A stretch of 36,281 bases of DNA from Blastococcus sp. TF02A-35 (GTDB lineage Bacteria; Actinomycetota; Actinomycetes; Mycobacteriales; Geodermatophilaceae), in assembly GCF_004571075.1 (NCBI RefSeq), contig NZ_SPQP01000038.1, positions 1-36,281 on the forward strand. Reading direction: 5' to 3'. The translations under genes were made by a program, and so were the position numbers. This document shows, one piece after another, positions 17,262-24,176 of the stretch; positions within the stretch are counted from its first letter, which is position 1, and every line of letters begins with the position of its first letter. Under the pieces are notes generated by a model. That model had not been told where the DNA came from. It was given only the letters and a program-made list of their open reading frames with translations, and searched no databases.

Positions 17262-18070
17262 CTCTCCACCTGCCCGCTCGCGACGACCCCCGTCGGTGCC
17301 GACGGAGCCTCTCGACCGGGCTCGATGCTGATACCGTAGCCAGGGAACTCGTCGAGGCCGGTCGACCCGGAGCCTACGGTTTCCACGGCGATCTGCGGGC
17401 GTTCGACGTCGAACGTGCCGAGCGCCACCGGCTCGCCCCGGCCCAGGCCCCACAGGACGTAGGTCTCGGCGGACACGTCGTTGCGCTCGAGCCCCTCGGT
17501 GACCACGTGCACCTCCTCGTCCCGCGCCACCAAGGTGACGGTGTCGCCCTCCTCGGTGGTCGTGAGCGGGACGACCACCGCCGGGCCCGGCTTCGTCAGC
17601 TCGGCCACCACGGCCTCCTGCGCGGCCAGCGTGGACCGCAGGTCGTCGCGCGACTGGCTGAGCACCGCCGTCCACGTGCCCAGCCCGACGACGGCGGCCA
17701 CGGCGGCGGCGGCCAGCGCCCGGGTGAGGACCCGGGAGCGGGAGGCCGGGCGACGGGGCACCGGCACCGCCCCGGTGCGCTCGGCGGCACCCGCGGCGGC
17801 GGCCGGCTCCGGCGTCGGGCGGGCAGCGGGCGGCGGCAGCTGCTCGGTGGCCTCGACGGCGGCGCGCAGGCGGCTGCGCAGCTGCGGCGACGGCTCGGTC
17901 GCCGGCAGGTCCCGCGCCATCGCGCCCATGACCTCGGTGGTCTGCGCCACGGTGAGCAGGCACCGCTCGCAGCCGGCCAGGTGCTGCACGAAGGCGGCCT
18001 CGTCGTCGGGCTCGAGCGCGTGCAGCGCCCACCCGACGGCCAGCTCGTCATAGGCGTGTTCGCCGGTCAT
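17258..18070 (-). CDS. RskA-family anti-sigma factor
   Basis: Membrane-bound anti-sigma factor that should sequester the sigma factor encoded just upstream. The 270 residues show an N-terminal cytoplasmic domain with the zinc-binding anti-sigma motif H-x3-C-x2-C (QHLAGCERC, about 27-38), a Pro/Ala-rich linker, one TM segment (about 115-137, ALAAAAVAAVVGLGTWTAVL), and an extracytoplasmic RskA domain with YVLWGLGRGEPVALGTF. This layout matches RskA, whose sigma factor is freed by regulated intramembrane proteolysis; the inducing signal is not visible. The ATG at 18070 overlaps the sigma stop (ATGA). The PGPGW gene follows with a 4-bp overlap. Confidence 0.9.
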   Translation of the reverse strand: MTGEHAYDELAVGWALHALEPDDEAAFVQHLAGCERCLLTVAQTTEVMGAMARDLPATEPSPQLRSRLRAAVEATEQLPPPAARPTPEPAAAAGAAERTGAVPVPRRPASRSRVLTRALAAAAVAAVVGLGTWTAVLSQSRDDLRSTLAAQEAVVAELTKPGPAVVVPLTTTEEGDTVTLVARDEEVHVVTEGLERNDVSAETYVLWGLGRGEPVALGTFDVERPQIAVETVGSGSTGLDEFPGYGISIEPGREAPSAPTGVVASGQVES

Positions 18071-18711
18071 CGTGCCGTCCCGTCCAGGGGCGCGTCGTCC
18101 AGCGCGCTCCCGCCCTGCCCCGGCATGCCGCCGAGCTCCGTCCTGAGCCGGCGCATGCCCGCCAGCATCCGTGTCTTCACCGTGCCCAGCGGGGTGCCGG
18201 TCAGCGCCGCCACCTCCCGCTGCGTGTACCCGCCGTAGTAGGCCAGCGTCAGCGCCTCCCGCTGCGGCGTGGGCAGCTCGCCCAGCGCGGACCGGACCTG
18301 GTCGGCCACGACCCGCGACCAGGCGTCGTCCTCGACGTCCCGGGTGGCGACCGGCTCGTCCAGCACCGCCTGGTCCTCGGCGCGCGCCTGGCGACGGCGC
18401 TGCGACTCCTCGCGGCGCACGGCGTCGACCGCCTTGTGGTGGACGACGGCCAGCAGCCACGAGGAGAAGCTGCCCCGCGCCCCGTCGTAGGCGTACGGGT
18501 CCCGCCAGACGCCGAGGAAGACGTCCTGCAGCACGTCCTCGGCCAGCCCGTCGTCGGCGAGGATCCGCCGCGCCAGCGCGAAGGCCGGCCGGCGGAAGCG
18601 CTCGTACAGCTCGTCGACGGCGTCGCGCTCACCGGCACGGATGCGCCGGAGGATCTCGACGTCGCCGACGCCGTCCTCCGGTCGGCGCACCGGTCGACTC
18701 ACGGCTCCCAT
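18067..18711 (-). CDS. ECF RNA polymerase sigma factor, SigK-like
   Basis: 214 residues from ATG 18711. Region 2 contains ILADDGLAEDVLQDVFLGVWRDP and the DNA-melting segment GSFSSWLLAVVHHKAVDAVRREE; region 4 reads LPTPQREALTLAYYGGYTQREVAALTGTPLGTVKTRM, the usual helix-turn-helix. Together with the overlapping RskA-type gene this is a SigK/SigL-like ECF group member. In-frame GTG codons at 18717 and 18732 are alternative starts; none has a Shine-Dalgarno sequence. Many ECF genes are autoregulated, and the intergenic region toward the ssgA-like gene holds an array of degenerate 9-bp repeats that could be part of such control (inference). SigK identity is not certain; an ECF sigma factor is. Confidence 0.9.
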   Translation of the reverse strand: MGAVSRPVRRPEDGVGDVEILRRIRAGERDAVDELYERFRRPAFALARRILADDGLAEDVLQDVFLGVWRDPYAYDGARGSFSSWLLAVVHHKAVDAVRREESQRRRQARAEDQAVLDEPVATRDVEDDAWSRVVADQVRSALGELPTPQREALTLAYYGGYTQREVAALTGTPLGTVKTRMLAGMRRLRTELGGMPGQGGSALDDAPLDGTAR

Positions 18712-18752
18712 CGTCACACGAGGTGTTCGCACGGACCCACCCCTGCGGTTCG

Positions 18753-18797
18753 GTGTGACCCGTGTGACTGATGGGACGGGTGTGACGGGTGGGGCAG
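18753..18797. repeat. Five degenerate 9-bp direct repeats in a divergent promoter region
   Basis: Read on the plus strand in steps of 9 the units are GTGTGACCC, GTGTGACTG, ATGGGACGG, GTGTGACGG and GTGGGGCAG. Three share GTGTGAC exactly (18753, 18762, 18780), and an inverted copy GTCACAC lies at 18713-18719 near the sigma start. The array stands between divergent sigma and ssgA-like genes. Confidence 0.7.
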
Positions 18798-18833
18798 GGC
18801 ATCACTTATCGGCCCCTGCGTCGTTGACCGGAC

Positions 18834-19283
18834 ATGACGAGCCGATGGACGCCCGGTCACATCACCCCCATCACTCTTCAGCTGGTCGGCCCGCAGTCGT
18901 GGACGGAGGTCCCCGCGCTGCTCTGCTACGACCCGTCGGACCCGTTCGCGGTCCGCATCGCCTTCGGCGAGATGGGCGAGCAGGACGACGAGGGCATCGC
19001 CTGGCTGGTGGGCCGCGAGCTGCTGAAGGCCGGCCTCGAGCACCCCACCGGCGACGGCGACGTCCGGGTCTGGCCGGCCCAGGCGACCAGCGACGTCCTC
19101 TTCCTGCACCTGCGCGCCCCCTCGGGCGAGGCGCTGTTCGAGCTGTCCCGCGCGACCGTCGCCGCGTTCCTCCGGCACACCGAGGCGCTGGTCCCGACCG
19201 GGTCGGAGAGCGCCCTGCTGCACCTGGACCAGGAGCTCGACGCGCTCCTGTCCAACGGCGGACCGGACGCACCGGGCCGCTGA
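18834..19283 (+). CDS. SsgA-like (SALP) sporulation/cell division regulator
   Basis: 149 residues. The pattern PALLCYDPSDPFAVRIAF, WLVGRELLKAGL, GDGDVRVWP and the ending VAAFLRHTEALVPTGSE is that of SsgA-like proteins, small actinobacterial factors that in Streptomyces position FtsZ and control septation and spore-wall events (SsgB recruits FtsZ). The presence of such a gene fits a morphologically complex actinobacterium. Which SALP subfamily it belongs to cannot be told by eye. It is divergent from the sigma gene; a hairpin at 19312-19351 follows it, then the tRNA cluster. No good Shine-Dalgarno sequence precedes the ATG. Confidence 0.87.
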   Translation: MTSRWTPGHITPITLQLVGPQSWTEVPALLCYDPSDPFAVRIAFGEMGEQDDEGIAWLVGRELLKAGLEHPTGDGDVRVWPAQATSDVLFLHLRAPSGEALFELSRATVAAFLRHTEALVPTGSESALLHLDQELDALLSNGGPDAPGR

Positions 19284-19311
19284 CCTGCGGAAACGCGCCG
19301 GCGACACCCCT

Positions 19312-19351
19312 CGGAGGGGGTCGGGGGGACCCCCCCTTCAAACCCCCTCCG
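19312..19351 (+). terminator. G/C-rich hairpin behind the ssgA-like gene
   Basis: CGGAGGGGGT (19312-19321) pairs perfectly with ACCCCCTCCG (19342-19351). An alternative inner stem GGGGGTC/GACCCCC (19316-19322 with 19328-19334) competes. Likely terminator between the ssgA-like gene and the tRNA-Gly promoter. Confidence 0.5.
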
Positions 19352-19360
19352 GGCGTCGGT

Positions 19361-19366
19361 TAGAGT
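19361..19366 (+). promoter_or_regulatory. Putative -10 of the tRNA-Gly promoter
   Basis: TAGAGT lies 12 nt before the mature 5' end of tRNA-Gly; TTCAAA 18 bp further upstream could act as a weak -35. Confidence 0.4.
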
Positions 19367-19378
19367 TCTATCCGTAAC

Positions 19379-19450
19379 GCGGACGTGGCTCAGTGGTAGA
19401 GCATCACCTTGCCAAGGTGAGGGTCGCGGGTTCGAATCCCGTCGTCCGCT
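19379..19450 (+). tRNA. tRNA-Gly (GCC)
   Basis: 72 nt. The acceptor GCGGACG pairs with CGTCCGC; D-loop CAGTGGTAGAG, anticodon loop TTGCCAA (GCC, codons GGC/GGT), T-arm GGGTTCGAATCCC. Discriminator T, as usual for bacterial glycine tRNA. CCA is not encoded. Confidence 0.97.
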
Positions 19451-19491
19451 CGGAACCTCGGGCACCGGTCGAGAGACTGGTGCCCGCGTGC

Positions 19492-19562
19492 GGTGGAGTG
19501 GCCGAGAGGCGAGGCAACGGCCTGCAAAGCCGTCTACACGGGTTCAAATCCCGTCTCCACCT
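19492..19562 (+). tRNA. tRNA-Cys (GCA)
   Basis: 71 nt. The acceptor GGTGGAG pairs with CTCCACC; the anticodon loop CTGCAAA gives GCA (codons TGC/TGT); T-arm GGGTTCAAATCCC; discriminator T as expected for cysteine. CCA is not encoded. It is part of a Gly-Cys-Val cluster. Confidence 0.96.
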
Positions 19563-19616
19563 CGTCGCTTCCTCGCGGGGCACGAGCGCGGGGAGGGAAC
19601 CGGTCCAGACCGGATC

Positions 19617-19691
19617 GGGCGATTGGCGCAGTGGTAGCGCGCTTCCTTGACACGGAAGAGGTCACTGGTTCGAACCCAGTATCGCCCACCA
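19617..19691 (+). tRNA. tRNA-Val (GAC)
   Basis: 75 nt including an encoded CCA. The acceptor GGGCGAT pairs with ATCGCCC; anticodon loop TTGACAC (GAC, codons GTC/GTT); T-arm GGTTCGAACC. Its 3' half is almost identical to that of tRNA-Val(CAC) at 16669-16740, about 2.9 kb away in opposite orientation, so the two could act as short inverted homologies. Confidence 0.97.
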
Positions 19692-19694
19692 CGA

Positions 19695-19724
19695 AGAGCC
19701 CCAGGTCGGACGACCTGGGGCTCT
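19695..19724. terminator. Strong hairpin between tRNA-Val and coaE
   Basis: A perfect 13-bp stem AGAGCCCCAGGTC / GACCTGGGGCTCT around a GGAC loop starts 4 bp behind the encoded CCA. It lies between convergent genes and could serve both. No T-tract. Confidence 0.75.
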
Positions 19725-19749
19725 CGCCGTTCCCGGGACCTCGCGCCGC

Positions 19750-20346
19750 TCAGCCGAGGGCCGGGACCACCCGCTCCTCCCAGAACCGCTCGACCTGCTC
19801 GGCGAGCTGCTCCCGCGTGCCGCTGTTGTCGAGGACGACGTCGGCCACCGCCCGGCGCTGCTCGTCGGTGGCCTGCGCGGCGATCCGGGCGCGGGCGTCG
19901 GCCTCGGTGAGCCCGCGGGTGACCAGCCGGGCGACCCGCACCTCCGGGTCGGCCTCCACGACGACCACCAGGTCGTAGGAGCCGGCCTGCCCGGTCTCCA
20001 CCAGCAGGGGGACGTCGTTGACGACCACGGCGTCGGCCGGGACGTCCGCGACGAGCTCGGCGGAGCGCGCGCGCACGAGCGGGTGCACGATCGCGTCGAG
20101 CCGGGCCCGCGCCGCGTCGTCGGCGAACACGACCGCGGCGAGCGCCGGCCGGTCGAGCGCGCCGGCGTCCGTGAGGACGCCGCCGCCGAACTCCGCCACG
20201 ACGGCGTCGAGGCCGGGGGTGCCGGGCTCCAGCACCTCCCGGGCGATCCGGTCCGCGTCGACCACCGTCGCGCCACGCGCGGCAAGGAGGGTGGAGACCG
20301 TGCTCTTGCCCGAGCCGATCCCGCCAGTCAGTCCGATCCTCAGCAC
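19750..20346 (-). CDS. coaE: Dephospho-CoA kinase
   Basis: Last enzyme of CoA synthesis, phosphorylating the 3'-hydroxyl of dephospho-CoA with ATP. The 198 residues begin [16 protein letters not shown] (P-loop GGIGSGKS), followed by the DADRIAREV acceptor-binding motif, [12 protein letters not shown], and the lid [26 protein letters not shown]. This is the stand-alone form, without the C-terminal GrpB-like domain seen in mycobacterial CoaE. The GTG at 20346 is preceded at 6 nt by a TACTGT -10 (20358-20353), suggesting a leaderless message. The nearby rpsA and polA repeat the order known around mycobacterial coaE. Confidence 0.95.
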   Translation of the reverse strand: MLRIGLTGGIGSGKSTVSTLLAARGATVVDADRIAREVLEPGTPGLDAVVAEFGGGVLTDAGALDRPALAAVVFADDAARARLDAIVHPLVRARSAELVADVPADAVVVNDVPLLVETGQAGSYDLVVVVEADPEVRVARLVTRGLTEADARARIAAQATDEQRRAVADVVLDNSGTREQLAEQVERFWEERVVPALG

Positions 20347-20352
20347 GCACGG

Positions 20353-20358
20353 ACAGTA
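20353..20358 (-). promoter_or_regulatory. Putative -10 element for coaE
   Basis: TACTGT on the minus strand, ending 6 nt before the GTG start; leaderless spacing. Confidence 0.4.
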
Positions 20359-20441
20359 GCGACCGCCCGCGGAAGATCACGGACGGGTAACACGCACCCC
20401 ACACGCCCGGCGCGTCGCAGTAGTCACACCAGTCCCACCGC

Positions 20442-20447
20442 TAACGT
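20442..20447 (+). promoter_or_regulatory. Putative -10 element for the small ORF at 20491
   Basis: TAACGT, which would give a leader of about 35 nt containing AGAGAGG before the ATG at 20491. Confidence 0.3.
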
Positions 20448-20490
20448 CCCACCTGGCGATCTTCCCCGCCGAGAGAGGCAGAACGAGAAC

Positions 20491-20763
20491 ATGTCCGGTC
20501 ACACGCCCGCTGCATCCCCGTCGACCCGAGCCGCCCGCCGTGGCGCCGGCCGGCACCGGCTCGGCGCCCCCGCCGGTGTGCGTTGCGCCGACATCCCCGC
20601 GGTCCGGGACCGGATGCAGTTCCAGCGCCCGGCGGTCGCGCACCGCAGCTCCCTGCTGCGCTGGATGTTCTCGACGCCGACCACCGGCCGGCACACCTGG
20701 AGCTTCCTCGCCGGCTCCGGCGGTCGCCCCCGCACGGCGTTCGCCATCATCCTCAGTCTCTGA
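20491..20763 (+). CDS. Small basic protein, unrecognised
   Basis: 90 residues; I do not recognise a family. The sequence is Arg- and Ala-rich at the N-terminus (STRAARRGAGRHRLG), then has a mixed middle part (CADIPAVRDRMQFQRPA) and a hydrophobic end (AFAIILSL). Support for a real gene is contextual: a purine-rich AGAGAGG upstream, high G+C at third codon positions, a stop at 20761, and a 10-bp hairpin beginning 5 bp behind that stop. It is divergent from coaE and convergent with rpsA. It could be a species- or family-restricted small protein, or an RNA gene with an incidental frame. A single Cys and no clear TM segment are seen; the C-terminal hydrophobic stretch is too short to call membrane-spanning. 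Confidence 0.5.
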   Translation: MSGHTPAASPSTRAARRGAGRHRLGAPAGVRCADIPAVRDRMQFQRPAVAHRSSLLRWMFSTPTTGRHTWSFLAGSGGRPRTAFAIILSL

Positions 20764-20767
20764 CCTC

Positions 20768-20792
20768 CCCACCGTCCGCTCGGGACGGTGGG
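20768..20792 (+). terminator. Hairpin directly behind the small ORF
   Basis: CCCACCGTCC pairs perfectly with GGACGGTGGG around GCTCG, 5 bp behind the TGA at 20761-20763. No T-tract. Confidence 0.65.
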
Positions 20793-20877
20793 CCGAGGGA
20801 CCGGCGGTGGGCCCACGTGGCCCGCTGCTGCGCGCCGGCGCACGGGCGGGGCCACGTCCCCTCCCCTGCCTCCCGCA

Positions 20878-20918
20878 CGACGAAGGGCCCGTGGACGTCG
20901 TCCACGGGCCCTTCGTCG
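20878..20918 (-). terminator. Distal hairpin downstream of rpsA
   Basis: A perfect 19-bp stem (20878-20896 with 20900-20918) closes a 3-nt GTC loop. It is the longest perfect stem in the window and lies between the convergent small ORF and rpsA, beyond the proximal rpsA hairpin. Probably a second, bidirectional terminator. Confidence 0.7.
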
Positions 20919-20966
20919 TCACCGCGCTGCCGGGCGGACCGCGGCCCTCCGCGCCCGGGAACGGCA

Positions 20967-20998
20967 GAGGCCCAGGACCCGTGCGGGTCCTGGGCCTC
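20967..20998 (-). terminator. Proximal rpsA terminator hairpin
   Basis: GAGGCCCAGGACCC pairs with GGGTCCTGGGCCTC around GTGC (14-bp perfect stem), 33 bp behind the rpsA stop on the minus strand. Confidence 0.75.
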
Positions 20999-21031
20999 CG
21001 ACGTGCAGAGCTAGCGGGTCAGACCCTCAGG

Positions 21032-22498
21032 TCACTCGCCGCCGGCCAGCTTGGCGCGCAGCGCCGCGAGCGCCTCGTCGCTGGCCAGGGTGCCACCGGT
21101 GGCCGGGGCGTCCGTGCCGGCAGCGTCGTCGCTCGAGTAGCTGCCACCGGCAGCGGCCTCGGCGTCGGCCTCCTTGGCGGCCGCGATCTGCTTGCGGTGC
21201 GCCTCGAAGCGGGCCTGGGCCTCGGCGTACTGCCGCTCCCACGTCTCGCGGGCCTCGTCGTAGCCCTCGAGCCACTCGCCGGTCTCCGGGTCGAAGCCCT
21301 CGGGGTAGATGTAGTTGCCCTGCTCGTCGTACGAGGCGGCCATGCCGTAGGCGGCCGGGTCGAACTGCTCCTCGTCGCCGACGACGCCCTCGTTGGCCTG
21401 CTTGAGCGAGAGCGAGATCCGGCGGCGGTCCAGGTCGATGTCGATGACCTTGACGAGGATCTCGTCGCCGACCTGCACGACCTGCTCCGGGATCTCCACG
21501 TGGCGCTCGGCCAGCTCGGAGATGTGGACCAGGCCCTCGATGCCCTCGTCGACGCGCACGAACGCACCGAAGGGGACGAGCTTGGTGACCTTGCCGGGGA
21601 CGACCTGCCCGATCTGGTGCGTGCGGGCGAACTGACGCCACGGGTCCTCCTGCGTCGCCTTCAGCGACAGGGAGACCCGCTCGCGGTCCAGGTCGACGTC
21701 GAGGACCTCGACGGTGACCTCCTGGCCCACCTCGACGACCTCGGACGGGTGGTCGATGTGCTTCCAGGACAGCTCGGAGACGTGCACGAGGCCGTCCACG
21801 CCGCCCAGGTCGACGAACGCGCCGAAGTTGACGATCGAGGAGACGACACCCGAGCGCACCTGGCCCTTGGCGAGCTTGTTGAGGAACTCGCTGCGGACCT
21901 CGGACTGCGTCTGCTCCAGCCACTGGCGACGGGAGAGGACGACGTTGTTGCGGTTCTTGTCGAGCTCGATGATCTTCGCCTCGAGCTCGCGGCCCACGTA
22001 GGGCTGCAGGTCGCGGACGCGACGCATCTCCACCAGCGAGGCGGGGAGGAACCCGCGCAGGCCGATGTCGAGGATGAGGCCACCCTTGACGACCTCGATG
22101 ACGGTGCCGGTGACGACCTCGTCGGCTTCCTTCTTGGCCTCGATCGTGCCCCAGGCGCGCTCGTACTGGGCGCGCTTCTTGGAGAGGATCAGCCGACCTT
22201 CCTTGTCCTCCTTCTGGAGAACCAGGGCTTCCACCTCGTCGCCGACCTTGACGACCTCGTTGGGGTCGACGTCGTGCTTGATGGAGAGCTCGCGCGAGGG
22301 GATGACGCCCTCGGTCTTGTAGCCGATGTCCAGCAGCACCTCGTCCCGGTCGACCTTGACGATGACGCCCTCGACGATGTCGCCATCGTTGAAGTACTTG
22401 ATCGTCGCGTCGATGGCGGCGAGGAAGTCCTCGGCGCTGCCGATGTCGTTGACGGCGACCTGGGGGGTGCTGGAAGGACGGACCTGGGTGGAGGTCAT
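21032..22498 (-). CDS. rpsA: 30S ribosomal protein S1
   Basis: 488 residues from ATG 22498. Four S1 RNA-binding repeats can be seen, starting near [26 protein letters not shown], then [25 protein letters not shown], then [28 protein letters not shown] and [29 protein letters not shown]; each is a beta-barrel of the OB type. The first two repeats mediate ribosome docking and the last two bind mRNA in S1 proteins generally. Four repeats and a disordered Ala/Gly/Asp-rich C-terminus are typical of actinobacteria (proteobacterial S1 has six). A longer frame to 22669 exists but the [10 protein letters not shown] start fits relatives. The upstream 220 bp is shared with the divergent methyltransferase. 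Two hairpins follow the gene. Confidence 0.96.
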   Translation of the reverse strand: MTSTQVRPSSTPQVAVNDIGSAEDFLAAIDATIKYFNDGDIVEGVIVKVDRDEVLLDIGYKTEGVIPSRELSIKHDVDPNEVVKVGDEVEALVLQKEDKEGRLILSKKRAQYERAWGTIEAKKEADEVVTGTVIEVVKGGLILDIGLRGFLPASLVEMRRVRDLQPYVGRELEAKIIELDKNRNNVVLSRRQWLEQTQSEVRSEFLNKLAKGQVRSGVVSSIVNFGAFVDLGGVDGLVHVSELSWKHIDHPSEVVEVGQEVTVEVLDVDLDRERVSLSLKATQEDPWRQFARTHQIGQVVPGKVTKLVPFGAFVRVDEGIEGLVHISELAERHVEIPEQVVQVGDEILVKVIDIDLDRRRISLSLKQANEGVVGDEEQFDPAAYGMAASYDEQGNYIYPEGFDPETGEWLEGYDEARETWERQYAEAQARFEAHRKQIAAAKEADAEAAAGGSYSSDDAAGTDAPATGGTLASDEALAALRAKLAGGE

Positions 22499-22719
22499 GT
22501 GGTTGGTAGCTCCGGACGGGGAATGCGTAGGGACAGGACACCCACGGCCGCACGACCGCGGGGAGGAACAGCGGGAAAGAACCGGCGCGGCCCGTCCCAC
22601 GGGATGGGGAGGACACGTCAGACCTCTGGCGCCCCTCCATGGTACGGACGCCGAGACGGCCCGGTCCACCTGGGTGGAACCGGCAGCCCCCGCCGGCGGC
22701 GTGTCACGATCGGCGTGTC

Positions 22720-23568
22720 ATGAGCCTGCCCCCGCACTCGTCCCCCCTGCCGCTCGCCGGTGACGGGTACCCCGCCGCGGGCGGGGTCGCCCGCCGGCCC
22801 GTCGGCTCCTCCGAGTCGGTCCGCGCCAACCGGGCCTGGTGGGACGCCGCGGCACCGGCGTACCTCGAGGAGCACGGCTCCGACCTGGGCGACGCGGACT
22901 TCCTCTGGTGCCCCGAGGGCCTGCGCGAGGCCGACGCCCACCTGCTCGGCGAGGTGGCCGGCCGGCGGGTGCTGGAGATCGGCTGCGGCTCGGCGCCGTG
23001 CTCGCGCTGGCTGCGCTCGGCCGGCGCCGACCCGGTGGCCCTGGACCTGTCCGGCGGCATGCTGGCCCGCGCGGCGGAGCTGAACCGGGTGACCGGGATC
23101 GACGTCCCGCTGCTGCAGGCCGACGCCGGCGCGCTGCCCCTGGCCGACGGCAGCGTCGACCTCGCCTGCTCGGCGTTCGGCGGGCTGCCGTTCGTGGCCG
23201 ACGTCGAGGGCGCCCTGCGCGAGGTGGCCCGGGTGCTCCGGCCCGGCGGGCGCTTCGTGGCCTCGGTGAACCACCCGATGCGCTGGCCCTTCCCCGACTC
23301 CCCCGACCCCGAGGACCTGCGGATCGTCTCCTCCTACTTCGACCGGACGCCCTACGTGGAGACCGACGACACCGGCCGCACGGTCTACGTCGAGCACCAC
23401 CGGACGGTCGGCGACTGGGTGCGGGCCGTCGTCGGCGCCGGGCTGGTCCTCGCAGACCTGGTCGAGCCGGAGTGGACGCCGGGCCGCACGGAGAACTGGG
23501 GCCAGTGGTCGCCCGAGCGCGGCGCGCTCGTCCCCGGCACGCTCGTCCTGGTCTGCACCCGACCCTGA
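22720..23568 (+). CDS. Class I SAM-dependent methyltransferase
   Basis: 282 residues from ATG 22720. The Rossmann motif I reads VLEIGCGSAPCSRWL (about 86-100), motif II VALDLSGGML, post-motif LLQADAGALPLADGSVDLACSAFGGLPFV and motif III REVARVLRPGGRFVASVNHP. This is the UbiE/Methyltransf_11 type. The substrate is unknown. The first 35 residues (SESVRANRAWWDAAAPAYLEEHGSDLGD follows them) form a variable leader, and W-rich positions at the N-terminus (ANRAWWDAAA) are common in an actinobacterial subgroup. It is transcribed divergently from rpsA, as in other actinobacteria. It is convergent with the acetyltransferase gene, with a weak 6-bp hairpin at 23571-23587 between them. Confidence 0.9.
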   Translation: MSLPPHSSPLPLAGDGYPAAGGVARRPVGSSESVRANRAWWDAAAPAYLEEHGSDLGDADFLWCPEGLREADAHLLGEVAGRRVLEIGCGSAPCSRWLRSAGADPVALDLSGGMLARAAELNRVTGIDVPLLQADAGALPLADGSVDLACSAFGGLPFVADVEGALREVARVLRPGGRFVASVNHPMRWPFPDSPDPEDLRIVSSYFDRTPYVETDDTGRTVYVEHHRTVGDWVRAVVGAGLVLADLVEPEWTPGRTENWGQWSPERGALVPGTLVLVCTRP

Positions 23569-23570
23569 AC

Positions 23571-23587
23571 CTCAGGTCGAGCCTGAG
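23571..23587. terminator. Weak hairpin between convergent genes
   Basis: CTCAGG-TCGAG-CCTGAG directly behind the methyltransferase stop; only a 6-bp stem, so a modest candidate. Confidence 0.3.
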
Positions 23588-23629
23588 CGAGCCCGTCGGT
23601 GCAGCCGCCGGCCCGTCGGCCGCGGCCGC

Positions 23630-24172
23630 TCACCAGAGGTCGCCCTCCCGCCAGTCGCAGGTGAGCTCCGCGGCCACGTCCAGGCCCACGTCCCCCGGCA
23701 GCACGAACACCGAGCCGTCGTCGTCCTCGGTGCGGACCCGGCCGGACGGAGTCAGGGCCCAGGTGGTCCCGCTCCAGCGCAGCCACCCCCGCGCGGCGTA
23801 GAGCGCGGCCCCGTCGTCGGTGGCGCTCAGCGCACCGGCGTCGTGGTCCCGCCGCACGGACTCCTCGAGGGCGGCCATGACCGCCGAGCCGAGGCCGCGC
23901 CGGCGGAGCCCGGGGTCGACCGCGACCGCCTCGACGTAGCCGACCCGCAGCACTCGCCCCCCGTGGAGGAAGCGGCGTGGGACCAGCGCGCCGTGGGCGA
24001 CCAGCCGGCCGTCGTCGTGCACGAGGGCGTGGACGCCGCCCAGCGCGTGCCGCCAGTCCTCGTCGCCGAAGCACTCCCCGGCGAACGCCACCTCGCAGAG
24101 CCGGCAGCCGGCGGCGAGCTGCGCCGGCCCCAGCTGCTCGGTGGTGCCCAGCGTGACGGCGACCGGCGGCAC
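23630..24172 (-). CDS. AAC(2')-I-like aminoglycoside 2'-N-acetyltransferase homologue
   Basis: 180-residue GNAT acetyltransferase. The sequence follows the chromosomal mycobacterial AAC(2')-I family closely: VAFAGECFGDEDWRHALGGVHALV, RRFLHGGRVLRVGYVEAVAVDP, the acetyl-CoA loop RRRGLGSAVMAALE, GALSATDDGAALYAARGWLRW, RTEDDDGSVFVLP and a CDWREGD ending near the C-terminus. Such enzymes acetylate the 2'-amino group of gentamicin- or tobramycin-type aminoglycosides in vitro, but in mycobacteria their natural role may lie elsewhere, so resistance is not proven here. I chose GTG 24172, 4 nt behind the polA stop, because it gives 180 residues, the family's length; GTG 24211 would overlap polA by 35 nt. 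Co-transcription with polA is likely. Confidence 0.85.
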   Translation of the reverse strand: MPPVAVTLGTTEQLGPAQLAAGCRLCEVAFAGECFGDEDWRHALGGVHALVHDDGRLVAHGALVPRRFLHGGRVLRVGYVEAVAVDPGLRRRGLGSAVMAALEESVRRDHDAGALSATDDGAALYAARGWLRWSGTTWALTPSGRVRTEDDDGSVFVLPGDVGLDVAAELTCDWREGDLW

Positions 24173-24176
24173 CGGC

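Noticed and set aside
22499..22719. A regulatory RNA in the rpsA leader
   Set aside because: Only one very small hairpin (CCCGT-CCC-ACGGG at 22591) is seen; not enough to support a leader element.
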